Source: Halomonas sp. QHL1
Lineage (GTDB): Bacteria; Pseudomonadota; Gammaproteobacteria; Pseudomonadales; Halomonadaceae
Assembly (NCBI RefSeq): GCF_001882345.1
Contig: NZ_MINL01000001.1
Coordinates: forward strand, 3,853,852 to 3,917,851
Direction of reading: 5' to 3'
Length of the DNA: 64,000 nucleotides
Positions within the stretch are counted from its first letter, which is position 1. Each line of letters opens with the position of its first letter. The translations under genes and the position numbers were made by a program. Under the pieces are notes generated by a model, which had not been told where the DNA came from, made no database searches, and worked only from the letters and a program-made list of their open reading frames with translations. Below are positions 46,083 to 55,108 of the stretch, piece by piece.

Positions 46083-47078
46083 TTGAAGAATAAACGCCCC
46101 ACCCTGCAGGATATTGCCGACCACGTCGGGGCTACCAAAATGACGGTAAGCCGCTGCCTGCGCGACCCTGAAACGGTCTCGGAAGGCCTGCGCGAACGCA
46201 TCTTCTCGATTGCCGAACAGATTGGTTATATTCCCAACCGTGCGCCGGATCTGCTCTCCAGATCGACCAGTCACTCCATCGGGGTACTGGTGCCATCGCT
46301 TACCAACCAGGTATTCGCCGATGTCATCCTTGGTATCGAAACGCTGACGGAACCAGCGGGCTATCACCTGATGCTTTCCCACTATGGCTATAGCCCCGAG
46401 CTTGAAGAGCGCAGCCTGGCATCTTTGCTCTCCTATAACGTCGACGGCATCATTCTGTCGGATCGTGACCATACTTCGCGCAGCCTGCGGATGCTGGAAA
46501 CCGCCGGTATCCCGATTGTGGAAATCATGGATACCCACCGCCCTCCGCTACAGCAGGCGGTGGGCTACGACAACGTCCAAGCCGCCTACGACATGGTCAG
46601 CGAGATGATTCTACGGGGTCGACGCCAGGTGATATATCTGGCGGTACGCCTGGATGAGCGTACTCGCCAGCGTGAACTGGGCTACCGCCGCGCCATGGAA
46701 GAGCACGGCTTAAAGCCCGTTACCTTACAAAGCACCCAGCGCTCCTCTTACAGCGTGGGGGCGGCGCTGCTGCAACAGGTGATCGCTGATTACCCCGCGG
46801 CGGATGGTCTGTTCTGTACCAACGATGACGTCGCGGTCGGGGCCTATTTCGAGTGCCAGCGGCAGGGCATTGATGTGCCCAGGCAGATGGCGCTGGCGGG
46901 CTTCCACGGCCACGATGTAGGCCATGTAATGACGCCACGCCTAGCCAGCGTGGTCACCCCGCGTCAGGCCATCGGTGAAGCGGCAGCGGGGGAGCTATTA
47001 GCGCGGCTTCGCGGTGAGCCGCTGACCCAAAAAGTGGTGGATTTGGGTTATCGTATCGAAACAGGCATGACGCTGTAG
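46083..47078 (+). CDS. gntR: LacI-family transcriptional regulator (GntR type)
   Basis: Repressor of 331 residues: an N-terminal helix-turn-helix (TLQDIADHVGATKMTVSRCLRDPE) and a periplasmic-binding-like effector domain (SIGVLVPSLTNQVFADVILGIE). It matches the GntR/IdnR branch. The start is a TTG at 46083, forced by an in-frame stop at 46068 and absence of ATG or GTG in between; AAGG lies about 11 bases upstream. It most likely binds the TGTTACCGGTAACA site before the TRAP genes and releases it with gluconate. Confidence 0.9.
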   Translation: MKNKRPTLQDIADHVGATKMTVSRCLRDPETVSEGLRERIFSIAEQIGYIPNRAPDLLSRSTSHSIGVLVPSLTNQVFADVILGIETLTEPAGYHLMLSHYGYSPELEERSLASLLSYNVDGIILSDRDHTSRSLRMLETAGIPIVEIMDTHRPPLQQAVGYDNVQAAYDMVSEMILRGRRQVIYLAVRLDERTRQRELGYRRAMEEHGLKPVTLQSTQRSSYSVGAALLQQVIADYPAADGLFCTNDDVAVGAYFECQRQGIDVPRQMALAGFHGHDVGHVMTPRLASVVTPRQAIGEAAAGELLARLRGEPLTQKVVDLGYRIETGMTL

Positions 47079-47148
47079 GGTTCGTTTTCGAGTAGCCGCC
47101 AAGACAGTGAGTGGCTAAAGTAGAGTTTTCACTCGTCGCGAGGCCGCC

Positions 47149-47997
47149 GTGCAGATCACTCAACTCAACATCTATCCTGTTAAATCGCTGAAAGGCATCA
47201 GCGTGACTCACAGCGAGCTGCAAGAACACGGGCTAGCCTGGGATCGCCGCTGGATGCTGGTGGATGCCCAGCAGCGTTTTGTGACCCAGCGCCAACTCCC
47301 GGCGCTTGCCACCGTTGAGGTCGCGTTAACCGATGAACACTTGGTGCTGTCGCATTCCAACGTCGAGCCGTTGAGCGTACCGCTGGCCGAGCCAGAGGGG
47401 AATCTGCGCCTGGTCAGTGTGTGGAATGATCACTGCAAGGCTCTGCCGGAGAGCGAAGAGGTATCGCGCTGGCTGGACGCAGCCTTAGGCGAGCAGGCCC
47501 AGGGGCTTAGCATGGTGCGTTTTGCCACCGAGTTTACCCGTGCCGTTGAAGAGGATTTCCTGGATGGCGGGGCGGCGCATACTTACTTTTCCGACGGATA
47601 CCCTTTTTTGATTGCCACTACGGGGTCACTAGACGCTCTAAACCAAGCGCTAGTGGCGGGCGGTCACGCCCCCGTTCCTATGAACCGCTTTCGACCCAAT
47701 ATCGTTGTAGAGAGCGAGGAGGCGTGGGCGGAAGACCGCTGGGCAACGCTGACTGAGCAAGGTGGCGCCTTTCAAATAGCGCTGCGTAAACCCTGCAAGC
47801 GCTGCAAAATCACCACTATCGATCAGCATACGGCGGCGGTGCCTGCCCCAGCGGAACCGCTAAAAACCTTGATTGAACTCAATACGCAACCCAGCCTCAA
47901 AGGCGCGCACTTTGGCCAAAACGCCACGCTGCTCGAAGGTTCAGGCAGCGTTATTCGTGTGGGGGATAGACTGGCGGCGGCGACTCGCGACGCTTAA
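47149..47997 (+). CDS. MOSC-domain protein (YcbX-like)
   Basis: A 282-residue protein with an N-terminal beta-barrel domain (ITQLNIYPVKSLKGISVTHSEL, WDRRWMLVD) and a C-terminal MOSC domain, as in YcbX and the mitochondrial amidoxime-reducing component. The molybdenum-binding cysteine lies in RKPCKRCKI near residue 222. E. coli YcbX, with a flavodoxin partner, reduces N-hydroxylated bases; this one lacks a C-terminal 2Fe-2S ferredoxin domain that YcbX has. Start is GTG. Its last 47 bases overlap the convergent transporter gene. Confidence 0.88.
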   Translation: MQITQLNIYPVKSLKGISVTHSELQEHGLAWDRRWMLVDAQQRFVTQRQLPALATVEVALTDEHLVLSHSNVEPLSVPLAEPEGNLRLVSVWNDHCKALPESEEVSRWLDAALGEQAQGLSMVRFATEFTRAVEEDFLDGGAAHTYFSDGYPFLIATTGSLDALNQALVAGGHAPVPMNRFRPNIVVESEEAWAEDRWATLTEQGGAFQIALRKPCKRCKITTIDQHTAAVPAPAEPLKTLIELNTQPSLKGAHFGQNATLLEGSGSVIRVGDRLAAATRDA

Positions 47998-48856
47998 TGC
48001 GCAGCAGTTTGGTGGCGATCGCCGTGCCGATCAAGGTAATCACCATGCCAGCGATAATCTGAAGATTGAGCGTTTCACCCAGCAGCAGATAGCCCCATAT
48101 CAGCGCGCTCACCGGCACCAGGAACGTGACCGTTGAGGTGGCAGTGGCGCCCGCGCTGGCGAGTAAGCCAAAGTAGAGCAGGAAAGCCAGCGTGGTGCTT
48201 AGCGCTGCCAAGGCCAGAGCGTTACCCCATGCCAGTGGGCTGACAGGGTCGCTTGGCCATAGCAGTATGCCGGGAATCAGCAGCACCAGCGCCGACATGG
48301 CGCTGCTGCCTGCGGCCAGTACACGAGTTGGTAGGTGGCCAAGGCGCGTTTTGGAGTAGTTGCCTGCAATGCCGTAGCAAAACGTTGCGCCTAGAACGGC
48401 CAAAATGAACCAGCCGTCGCCGCCCAGAGCAAAATCGAGCCGATCCGCAGAGAGCACGTAAACACCTAGCAGTGCCAGGGCAAGGCCTAAGTACTGCTGA
48501 CGCTGTATTGCGGTAGCGAAGAACAGTGCGCCAATCAGCGCAGTGAAAATTGGCGTGGTGGCATTAATCAATGAGGTAAAGCCCGCTTCAAGGCGCGTGG
48601 TGGCGAGCGCCAGTAGTGAAAATGGCAGTACGTGATTGACCACGCCTAAAAACAGCAGCGGGCCCTTGTGCTGCCAAATGAGCCGCAGATAGTGCAGGCT
48701 GATCAGCAGTGGCATCAATAGCAGCGCGCCAATGCCCATGCGCACCAGAACCAACGGCACTGCCCCAAATTCGGGGGCGGCCACGCGCATAAAGATAAAC
48801 GACAGACCCCACAGTGAAGAGAGCAGTATCAGGCGCAGCGCATCAGCCGACGACAT
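47951..48856 (-). CDS. DMT-family (EamA) transporter
   Basis: Inner-membrane carrier of 301 residues with ten helices from two EamA repeats: ILLSSLWGLSFIFMRVAAPEFG in the first, and SAMSALVLLIPGILL and FLVPVSALIWGYLLLGETL in the second. Members export amino acids and other metabolites. Substrate unknown. Convergent with, and overlapping by 47 bases, the MOSC gene. Confidence 0.9.
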   Translation of the reverse strand: MSSADALRLILLSSLWGLSFIFMRVAAPEFGAVPLVLVRMGIGALLLMPLLISLHYLRLIWQHKGPLLFLGVVNHVLPFSLLALATTRLEAGFTSLINATTPIFTALIGALFFATAIQRQQYLGLALALLGVYVLSADRLDFALGGDGWFILAVLGATFCYGIAGNYSKTRLGHLPTRVLAAGSSAMSALVLLIPGILLWPSDPVSPLAWGNALALAALSTTLAFLLYFGLLASAGATATSTVTFLVPVSALIWGYLLLGETLNLQIIAGMVITLIGTAIATKLLRIKRRESPPPVYPPHE

Positions 48857-49060
48857 GGCGAGTCCTTAACGTCAAAGAAGTAATGCAGTTAGGTAGCTAA
48901 CTAGCTTAAGGCGGAATAGAGAGGGATGGAAGCGATTGAGACACGAGGTCGGCAGAACAGGAGAAAATCAGCTACGCTGGTTAGGTGGTCGAGCGGCGAC
49001 CGCCGTTAGGCCCTGACTGACAACATGTCTATGTATTTTGGCACACACAAGGAGTTGTTC

Positions 49061-49483
49061 ATGGATCGTAAAGCTAGCGCACGTTGGGAAGGTGGTCTTA
49101 AGGATGGTAAAGGCACCGTTTCAACCGAAAGTGGCGTTTTAGATGCCAAGTACTCCTTCAGCAAGCGCTTTGAAGATGAAAAAGGTACCAACCCCGAAGA
49201 GCTGATTGGCGCGGCACACGCCAGCTGTTTCTCAATGGCGCTATCAATGATTTTGGGTGAGAAGGGCTATACCGCTGACTCTATTGAGACCAGCGCCAAA
49301 GTGACTCTTTCCCAAAGCGACGCCGGGTTTGATATCTCGAAAATTCACCTCGACGTTGTTGCTGACATCAGTGGCGCTGATGAGGCCGCTTTCCAGGAAG
49401 CAGCGGAAACGGCTAAAGCCAATTGCCCCGTTTCCAAAGTCCTTAATGCTGATATTAGCATGACGGCTAAACTTAAAGCCTAA
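49061..49483 (+). CDS. osmC: OsmC-family peroxiredoxin
   Basis: Thiol peroxidase of 140 residues, induced by osmotic or stationary stress in enterobacteria. Cysteines are in [12 protein letters not shown] and [11 protein letters not shown]. The beginning [16 protein letters not shown] is that of OsmC rather than Ohr. The ATG at 49061 has AAGGAG seven bases upstream, against an in-frame ATG at 49025 without a site. Two terminators follow. Confidence 0.93.
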   Translation: MDRKASARWEGGLKDGKGTVSTESGVLDAKYSFSKRFEDEKGTNPEELIGAAHASCFSMALSMILGEKGYTADSIETSAKVTLSQSDAGFDISKIHLDVVADISGADEAAFQEAAETAKANCPVSKVLNADISMTAKLKA

Positions 49484-49534
49484 TTTTTATTTAGGCTATG
49501 CTTTGCTTATAAGCAGGTGGTTTTCTTAACATGG

Positions 49535-49578
49535 ATGGCTCGCGTATAGACAGTGTGCGCGAGCCATTTTGCTTTTTT
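49535..49578 (+). terminator. Rho-independent terminator after osmC
   Basis: ATGGCTCGC ... GCGAGCCAT, nine pairs with an 15-base loop, then TTTGCTTTTTT. Confidence 0.8.
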
Positions 49579-49630
49579 AAATTGATTAGAGTTTTTTAAA
49601 TGTTTGTTCGTTTTTTAAATGGCTAGCATT

Positions 49631-49660
49631 AAAAAAGCCTTGGCAGTTGCCAAGGCTTTT
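49631..49660. terminator. Bidirectional terminator between osmC and the PRC-barrel gene
   Basis: AAAAGCCTTGGCA-gt-TGCCAAGGCTTTT: a stem with A-run on the left and T-run on the right, so it ends transcripts from both sides. Confidence 0.85.
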
Positions 49661-49676
49661 AATAACTAGCTAGTGC

Positions 49677-50102
49677 TTATTCGTCTTTGTCTTCGTCGCG
49701 GCTATACTCTTCAGCTGCTTCAAGCGCATCTTCTGACGCATTAACGGTGATGACGTAATCTTCGCCTTCTTCGTCTTTTGTCAGCTCAAGTGAATCCCAT
49801 TCGATGGCCACGTTTTTCTCGCCCATACCGAGGAAACCACCAACGCCAACGACGACAGCGTTAATTTGACCATCTTCATCGATCACCAGGTCAGTGATGG
49901 TGCCGATATCTTCGTCATCTTCGACGCTGCTTTTGACTCGATTGCCGGTTAAGGCATCAGCATGGAAAGTGCCTGCTGGCGTTTCAGTCAGGTAGGTCGC
50001 TTCCATGGTAGTGGTATTCTCTTCGGCATTTACTGTGCCAGCGGCAAACATAAAAGCCGGAACCATGAGAGTGCCTAGAATAGCGGGTTTGATATTTTTC
50101 AT
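49677..50102 (-). CDS. Exported PRC-barrel domain protein
   Basis: A 141-residue exported protein: signal peptide MKNIKPAILGTLMVPAFMFAAGTVNA, then one PRC-barrel (TGNRVKSSVEDDEDIGTI, then DGQINAVVVGVGGFLGMGEK) and a strongly acidic tail (EEYSRDEDKDE). Such proteins are common in halophilic and soil proteobacteria; no function is established. The ATG at 50102 has AAGGAG upstream, which rules out the longer frame to 50165. Confidence 0.85.
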   Translation of the reverse strand: MKNIKPAILGTLMVPAFMFAAGTVNAEENTTTMEATYLTETPAGTFHADALTGNRVKSSVEDDEDIGTITDLVIDEDGQINAVVVGVGGFLGMGEKNVAIEWDSLELTKDEEGEDYVITVNASEDALEAAEEYSRDEDKDE

Positions 50103-50524
50103 TTTGCTTGCTCCTTGCGATTTTATTGGGCTTAACGACTCCGCGTAACAACCCGAATAAATCAATAGCGTCGGTTTTGGCTTCGTTTAAAATAAGCGAT
50201 AGCTACACCGATACTATTATTCCTAGATGTGTTAATTATCCCGGCGATTTAATGCATCAGGATAATTGACGCTATCTTGCGCTTCACTGCGCTAAGACAA
50301 CTATCAGGTTAGTCGCTGTGTACAAAAATACAACTATTCAATAGAAACTTTTAGGTAACACGATCGCTTTTGTTTCGCTCCCATTGGCCTAGGCCCGGGT
50401 CCTAGTGCGACAGTCTGTCGAGTTGACCCGCCCCCGCCCAGTGTTCATATTCGTCTCCAAATGACTCGCTTTTTATCCCCGGTTTGATAAAAGTGAGATC
50501 GCATAAAAAGGAGAATCCCTGATC
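50103..50524. other. Divergent promoter region, PRC-barrel gene / L,D-transpeptidase gene
   Basis: About 420 bases with no gene seen. It contains a near-palindrome TAGGCCCGGGTCCTA (about 50390-50404) and a hairpin CGACAG-t-CTGTCG (about 50408-50421) close together. The role of these is unknown; they could be part of the transpeptidase promoter. Confidence 0.5.
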
Positions 50525-51481
50525 ATGACATCCCACCCTTTGCAGTATTTTAAGCAGTTCTGCGTCAGCAGCGTTGCGCTAGGCGCTTGGCTATTAGCCT
50601 CAAGTGCTGTGGCCGATAGCAGCGAGCTGCCCAAAGGCCATTTTCTGCTGCCTGAAGAGGGCAATATGGTGGGCCAGGTGTATACCGTCACGGCGACCGC
50701 AGAGGATACGCTGCTGGATATTGCCCGGGCGCACAACGTGGGCTACGAAGAAATTCGTATGGCCAACCCGGATACCAGCCTCTGGGTACCGGGAGAAGGA
50801 ACCGAGGTGACGATCCCCGGGCAGTATATTCTTCCCGATGAGGCGCGTAGCGGCATTGTAATCAACGTAGCGGAGCTGCGCCTTTACTACTACCCAGAGG
50901 TAGACGAGGGCGAGACGCCGCGGGTAGAAACATACCCTATTGGTATCGGGCGGGATGCGTATAACACCCCGCTGGGAATTACCGAAACCACCATGCGGCT
51001 TGAAAACCCGGCCTGGTACCCACCTGAGTCGATTCGTCGTGAAGCCGCCGAGCGGGGTGACCCGGCCCCGGCGGTGGTTCCCCCCGGCGCCGACAATCCC
51101 TTAGGTCAATACGCTATTTTGCTGGATATTCCCGGTTACCTGATCCATGGCACCAACCAGCCCGATGGTATTGGTATGCGGGCTAGCCGAGGCTGTATCC
51201 GCATGCACCCGGAAGATATCGAGTCGGTCTTTTGGCGGGTGCCGGTAGGCACCCAGGTCAATATTATCGATTCGCCGATCAAGGTAGGCTGGGGTCAAGG
51301 GAAAGAGAGTTACATACAAGCCTTCACAGCGACAGATGAGCAAGCATTTGGTATGGAAACGCTGTTAAACGTTGTTGGTTTAATTGAACAGCATGACGGT
51401 GGTAACGCCTCCAGCGTCAACTACGAGCAGGTAAGTGAAATATTAGAGCAAGCGAATGGCCAGATCGTGCCGATTAGCTAA
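50525..51481 (+). CDS. L,D-transpeptidase (YkuD domain, LysM-like N-terminus)
   Basis: Periplasmic enzyme of 318 residues making L,D-crosslinks in peptidoglycan or attaching proteins to it. Signal peptide to about residue 30 (ALGAWLLASSAVA), a LysM-like segment (YTVTATAEDTLLDIARAHNVGYEEIRMAN), then the YkuD domain from about 98 with catalytic H208 in HGTN and C224 in SRGCIRM. It resembles the ErfK/YbiS/YcfS group. Lone gene behind a long upstream region. Confidence 0.92.
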   Translation: MTSHPLQYFKQFCVSSVALGAWLLASSAVADSSELPKGHFLLPEEGNMVGQVYTVTATAEDTLLDIARAHNVGYEEIRMANPDTSLWVPGEGTEVTIPGQYILPDEARSGIVINVAELRLYYYPEVDEGETPRVETYPIGIGRDAYNTPLGITETTMRLENPAWYPPESIRREAAERGDPAPAVVPPGADNPLGQYAILLDIPGYLIHGTNQPDGIGMRASRGCIRMHPEDIESVFWRVPVGTQVNIIDSPIKVGWGQGKESYIQAFTATDEQAFGMETLLNVVGLIEQHDGGNASSVNYEQVSEILEQANGQIVPIS

Positions 51482-51495
51482 ATGATGGTGCAGCG

Positions 51496-52164
51496 CTAGC
51501 GTGCTGGATCCAACACCCCACCCAGTGATGCATTGCGCCTAAACCAACCCGCAATGCTGGTACGTGAGCAGCGCGTAGGCAGCACTTCATGGGGAATGGT
51601 TTCAGATAAGAAGCAGGCGAAGGTGCCCGCCTCGGGTACCACCCGGGCGACCTCTTGGCTGGGGTCGTCCGGGTGGTAAATCACCATTTCGCCGCCACCG
51701 TCGCTGGGCCAGTCGGGTGTCAGGTAGCCAACGGTTGAGATGACTCGGTTGGCACGACCGCGAAAGCTATCCAGATGACGTTGGTAAAAAGCGCCCGGTG
51801 GGTAGTGGGCAAAGTGGGCTTCGTACTCAAATAAGCCCAAAAACAGCGCGTGGTTAAGCGCCTGCTGCAGCTCGCTCATGGCGTCTAAGTAACGCCGTTG
51901 GGCAGCGCTTTCCCGATCAAGCCAGTGAATAGCGTCTCCGCGGATATCTTTGCGCAGCAGGTGCTGTTGGCCGCGGCCAATCCCTGCTTCATCCAGTCCG
52001 TTATAGGCCGCCCGGTGTAGAAGCTCATTATTCAGCGCGTCGCATAGCTCCAGGTCAATAACCCCGCGGCCCACATACCAGCCCTGTTCAACCAGCGCAT
52101 CCACAAGAGCGACCTGCGTCGCGGGCTGAAGCGCAGGTGACGACGTAGCAACACTGGGTGTCAT
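51496..52164 (-). CDS. 2-oxoglutarate/Fe(II)-dependent oxygenase (prolyl 4-hydroxylase-like)
   Basis: A 222-residue protein of the P4Hc fold. The iron ligands HxD are seen in FYQRHLDSF, the distal histidine in SETIPHEVLPT, and the 2-oxoglutarate-binding arginine in SRTSIAGWFRR. Target unknown; bacterial relatives hydroxylate proline in translation factors or small molecules. Overlaps the stop of the upstream Nudix gene by four bases, so they are translated together. Confidence 0.87.
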   Translation of the reverse strand: MTPSVATSSPALQPATQVALVDALVEQGWYVGRGVIDLELCDALNNELLHRAAYNGLDEAGIGRGQQHLLRKDIRGDAIHWLDRESAAQRRYLDAMSELQQALNHALFLGLFEYEAHFAHYPPGAFYQRHLDSFRGRANRVISTVGYLTPDWPSDGGGEMVIYHPDDPSQEVARVVPEAGTFACFLSETIPHEVLPTRCSRTSIAGWFRRNASLGGVLDPAR

Positions 52165-52832
52165 TGGTTGGATCTCGATGGCGCTTCGCCGGTAGCGGCC
52201 GTGAAGGGTTTAGAGAGTCGGCTTTTCCGTTCTGGATAGTGGCGCAGCGGCCCCTGGGGGCGCTGATATAAATCAATCGGCATACCGAAGCCTTCGGCCA
52301 GCAATTCCACCAGCATCATGGCAGATAATCCCCAAATCACATGGCCGTCCACATGATAGCTGGGCACGTAGTGGGCAACGCCATCCACGGTAATCACGTC
52401 GGTATGGGTGCGGTGATCATCTAAAAAGTGACTCAGCGGCACTTCAAAAATCGCGTCCAGCTCGCCGGGGTCGGCAATCAACGGTAAATCCGGCGGAATA
52501 ATGCCGACCCAGGGGGTAACGCGTATACCGTGCAGCGAAATAACGTCCGACAGCCGCCCCAGGGGTTGCACCAGAGCGGGGTCGAGGGCAATCTCCTCTT
52601 CTGCCTCGCGCAGTGCAGTGGCGTAAAGATCGCTATCAAAGGGCTCGCGCTTGCCGCCTGGGAATGCTACCTGGCCGCTATGGGTGCTCAAATGGCTGGC
52701 CCTGCGGGTAAACAGCAAGGTAGGCGCTGGGCGTTCGACGATCGGCAACAGCACGGCAGCTTCGGGCATCACGATGTGATCCAAGCGTTGAGGAGACAAT
52801 TGTTGCAGCTGTTTACGCAGTTTCTCTAACAT
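52161..52832 (-). CDS. Nudix hydrolase, CoA pyrophosphatase type (NudL-like)
   Basis: A 223-residue Nudix enzyme predicted to split CoA or its thioesters. The region before the Nudix box, LLFTRRASHLSTHSGQVAFPGGKRE, and the box itself (TALREAEEEIAL) follow the CoA-pyrophosphatase subfamily. The ATG at 52832 is chosen because MLEKLRKQLQQL is the usual start. It is divergent from a second Nudix gene across 94 bases. Confidence 0.9.
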   Translation of the reverse strand: MLEKLRKQLQQLSPQRLDHIVMPEAAVLLPIVERPAPTLLFTRRASHLSTHSGQVAFPGGKREPFDSDLYATALREAEEEIALDPALVQPLGRLSDVISLHGIRVTPWVGIIPPDLPLIADPGELDAIFEVPLSHFLDDHRTHTDVITVDGVAHYVPSYHVDGHVIWGLSAMMLVELLAEGFGMPIDLYQRPQGPLRHYPERKSRLSKPFTAATGEAPSRSNQ

Positions 52833-52926
52833 GGGGCATCCAGTTACTTTGTTCTCTTTTACCCAGCAGCGGTCGTTGACGTCAAGCGCGTCGAGGCTTC
52901 TATTCACTAGCCGTTGAGAATACGCG

Positions 52927-53484
52927 ATGAACTTTTGCAGCCAGTGTGGTGATAAAGTACGTTTTGCCGTCCCGGAAGGCGATGACCGCCCGCGCTACCT
53001 GTGTGATGCCTGCGGCACAATTCACTATCAAAATCCGCGCATTGTGGCCGGTACGCTGCCCGTTAGCGGTAGTAAAGTGCTGCTCTGTAAACGGGCGATT
53101 TCACCGCGCAAAGGCTACTGGACGCTGCCCGCTGGCTATATGGAAAACGCTGAATCAACCCAGCAGGCAGCTTCCAGAGAGACCCGTGAAGAGGCCTGTG
53201 CCGAAGTCGAGCTGGCCAACCTCTACACCCTGATTGACCTGCCGCATATCAATCAGGTGTATATGATTTTCCGTGCCGAGCTAGTCGGTGGCTTTAGCGC
53301 CGGGCCGGAAAGCCTGGAAGTCGCGCTGTTTGAAGAGCATGAAATCCCTTGGGATGAGCTTGCCTTCATGACCATTGAGCGCACGCTCAAACACTTTTAC
53401 GCCGACCGCCCCCGCAATGAATTTCCGCTGCATATCAGCATGGTGACTCCAGAAGACCGCGAGCGCTATTTTGGCAGCGCATGA
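52927..53484 (+). CDS. Nudix hydrolase with N-terminal zinc ribbon (NudC-like)
   Basis: A 185-residue protein with a four-cysteine zinc ribbon (C4, C7, C26, C29) and a Nudix domain with box GYMENAESTQQAASRETREEA. The layout recalls NADH pyrophosphatase but the chain is shorter (NudC is about 257 residues) and lacks the NudC-specific SQPWPFPxS segment, so nucleotide specificity is open. Divergent from the CoA-type Nudix gene. Confidence 0.88.
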   Translation: MNFCSQCGDKVRFAVPEGDDRPRYLCDACGTIHYQNPRIVAGTLPVSGSKVLLCKRAISPRKGYWTLPAGYMENAESTQQAASRETREEACAEVELANLYTLIDLPHINQVYMIFRAELVGGFSAGPESLEVALFEEHEIPWDELAFMTIERTLKHFYADRPRNEFPLHISMVTPEDRERYFGSA

Positions 53485-53512
53485 GTCATTAACACCCCGA
53501 CGAAAAAACCAC

Positions 53513-53824
53513 TTACAGATCGGCCAACTGCCATACATCATAAGCGACTTCTTCGTAGGGGTGGGCAAGTTTCAAGGCCGCGATGGCGCCGTGAATATGC
53601 GCTTCATCGCACAGCAGCTCGACTTTGAACTCTTCGACTTTTTCCAAGCTGCCCACTGAGCCGATATGCGGGTGGGCGCCTTCCGTTGGGCAAAACTGCC
53701 CCGTACCACGGGTTTGAAAACAGACATTTTCGTATGCCCCCATCCGGCCAGCACCGGCTTCAAACACCGCCTGCTTGACGCTTTCGGCATCTTCTATGGG
53801 GACAAAAAAAGCGAGTTTATACAT
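53513..53824 (-). CDS. NIF3 / CutA-like small protein (YqfO domain)
   Basis: A 103-residue protein with the fold of the ferredoxin-like domain inserted in YqfO/NIF3 proteins: MYKLAFFVPIEDAESVKQAVFEAGAGRMGAYENVCF and the ending AHPYEEVAYDVWQL. Stand-alone copies are widespread and labelled NGG1p interacting factor NIF3. Function unknown. Convergent with the Nudix gene. Confidence 0.85.
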   Translation of the reverse strand: MYKLAFFVPIEDAESVKQAVFEAGAGRMGAYENVCFQTRGTGQFCPTEGAHPHIGSVGSLEKVEEFKVELLCDEAHIHGAIAALKLAHPYEEVAYDVWQLADL

Positions 53825-53965
53825 GCTGTGTCTCCAAGCAATCTATCCATTGAGAAACGCTGAACTCTGGCTATGTTAGCGGATAGGCGACTACTGGTCG
53901 CGGGCTTGGCTTTGTATGATGATACTTTTATGAATGTCACCTACGTCTTTTATGTGAGCCACCCT

Positions 53966-54916
53966 ATGGATAAATTTGAGGTAAAGCTGGATCAGGCAGC
54001 CAGAGCCGCCTGGATGTCTTACGTCGGTGGAATGACCCAGGATGATATCGCTAGCCAGTTGGGTGTTTCACGGCCAGGCGTGCAGCGCTTATTGGCGTTG
54101 GCCCGCCAGGAAGGGCTGGTCAAAGTGCATATAGATCATCCTATCTCTAACTGTATGGCGCTGGGCAGCACGCTGCGTGATCACTTTGGCTTGACCTACT
54201 GTGAAGTGGTACCTGCCGATAATCACGCCGCTGACAGCGCTGCTTCCTACCTGGCAATCGCTGCCGCCGAGCGTATTGCACAGTTGGTTGAGCGCAGCGA
54301 ACCGTTGACACTGTCGTTAGGCACCGGGCGTTCGGTGCGTGCAGCGGTAGAAGCACTTAGCCGGCTTGAGCGGCCCCAACATCGCTTTGTATCGCTGGTC
54401 GGCAATGTCGCCCGGGATGGTTCGGCCAACCGTTATGACGCGGTGATGGTAATGGCGGATAAAACGGGCGGCGAGCGCTTCTTACTGCCTGCGCCGGTGG
54501 TTGCTGAATCGCTAGCTGAAAAAGAGGCGATGCTCGCGCAGCGTCTTTTTAAGGCGATTGCCGATGTGGCCCGGGAGTCAGAAGCGGCGTTTATTGGCAT
54601 TGGGCGCATCGACCGTCAGGCCACGCTGTTTCAAGACCATTTCATTAGTGAAAGCGAGCTGAATGAATTGCTGGGCCTGAAAGCGGTAGGGGAGTTGCTC
54701 GGCTGGCCGCTGAATCGGGACGGCGAGGTGATCGACTGCTCGATTACCCGGCGGGTCACCAGTCTTCCGCTGGAGCGCTTTGGTAAGCACCATATGGTGG
54801 CAATCGCGGGAGGCCACGAGAAGGCCCCGGCAATTCACGCCGCGCTGCGCGGCGGCTGGCTAAAAGGCTTGGTTACCGACGAAGTGGCTGCTCGGCAGAT
54901 CGTCGAAGCACTCTAG
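53966..54916 (+). CDS. SorC/DeoR-family sugar-binding transcriptional regulator
   Basis: Regulator of 316 residues with a helix-turn-helix (GGMTQDDIASQLGVSRPGVQRLLALARQEGLV) and a sugar-phosphate-binding domain like SorC (LTLSLGTGRSVRAAVEAL, FIGIGRIDRQATLF). It is immediately upstream of and co-directional with the polyol transport and oxidation genes, so it is the likely regulator of that operon. The ATG at 53966 gives the family's normal length; earlier in-frame ATGs (53873, 53930) are possible. Confidence 0.88.
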   Translation: MDKFEVKLDQAARAAWMSYVGGMTQDDIASQLGVSRPGVQRLLALARQEGLVKVHIDHPISNCMALGSTLRDHFGLTYCEVVPADNHAADSAASYLAIAAAERIAQLVERSEPLTLSLGTGRSVRAAVEALSRLERPQHRFVSLVGNVARDGSANRYDAVMVMADKTGGERFLLPAPVVAESLAEKEAMLAQRLFKAIADVARESEAAFIGIGRIDRQATLFQDHFISESELNELLGLKAVGELLGWPLNRDGEVIDCSITRRVTSLPLERFGKHHMVAIAGGHEKAPAIHAALRGGWLKGLVTDEVAARQIVEAL

Positions 54917-55035
54917 GGCATTAAAGCCGCTCTAGGTCTTTAAAACCTAAGTGGGTGCACTGCAATATGCATTAGGGGTAATAAGTTAGCGTAAAGTCTA
55001 AGCCAATCAGCTTTGCTTTTTTTTGGCTTACGTAC

Positions 55036-55058
55036 GATCATTTGTTCGATAGATGATC
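55036..55058. promoter_or_regulatory. Inverted repeat before the polyol ABC operon
   Basis: GATCAT-N11-ATGATC, 50 to 70 bases before the first gene of the operon, with a further GATC at 55064. Candidate operator for the SorC-type regulator; sequence pattern and place only. Confidence 0.4.
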
Positions 55059-55108
55059 AATAAGATCAAGGCGACAACAATGCCAATACCAGCCCATAGG
55101 AGCACTTT

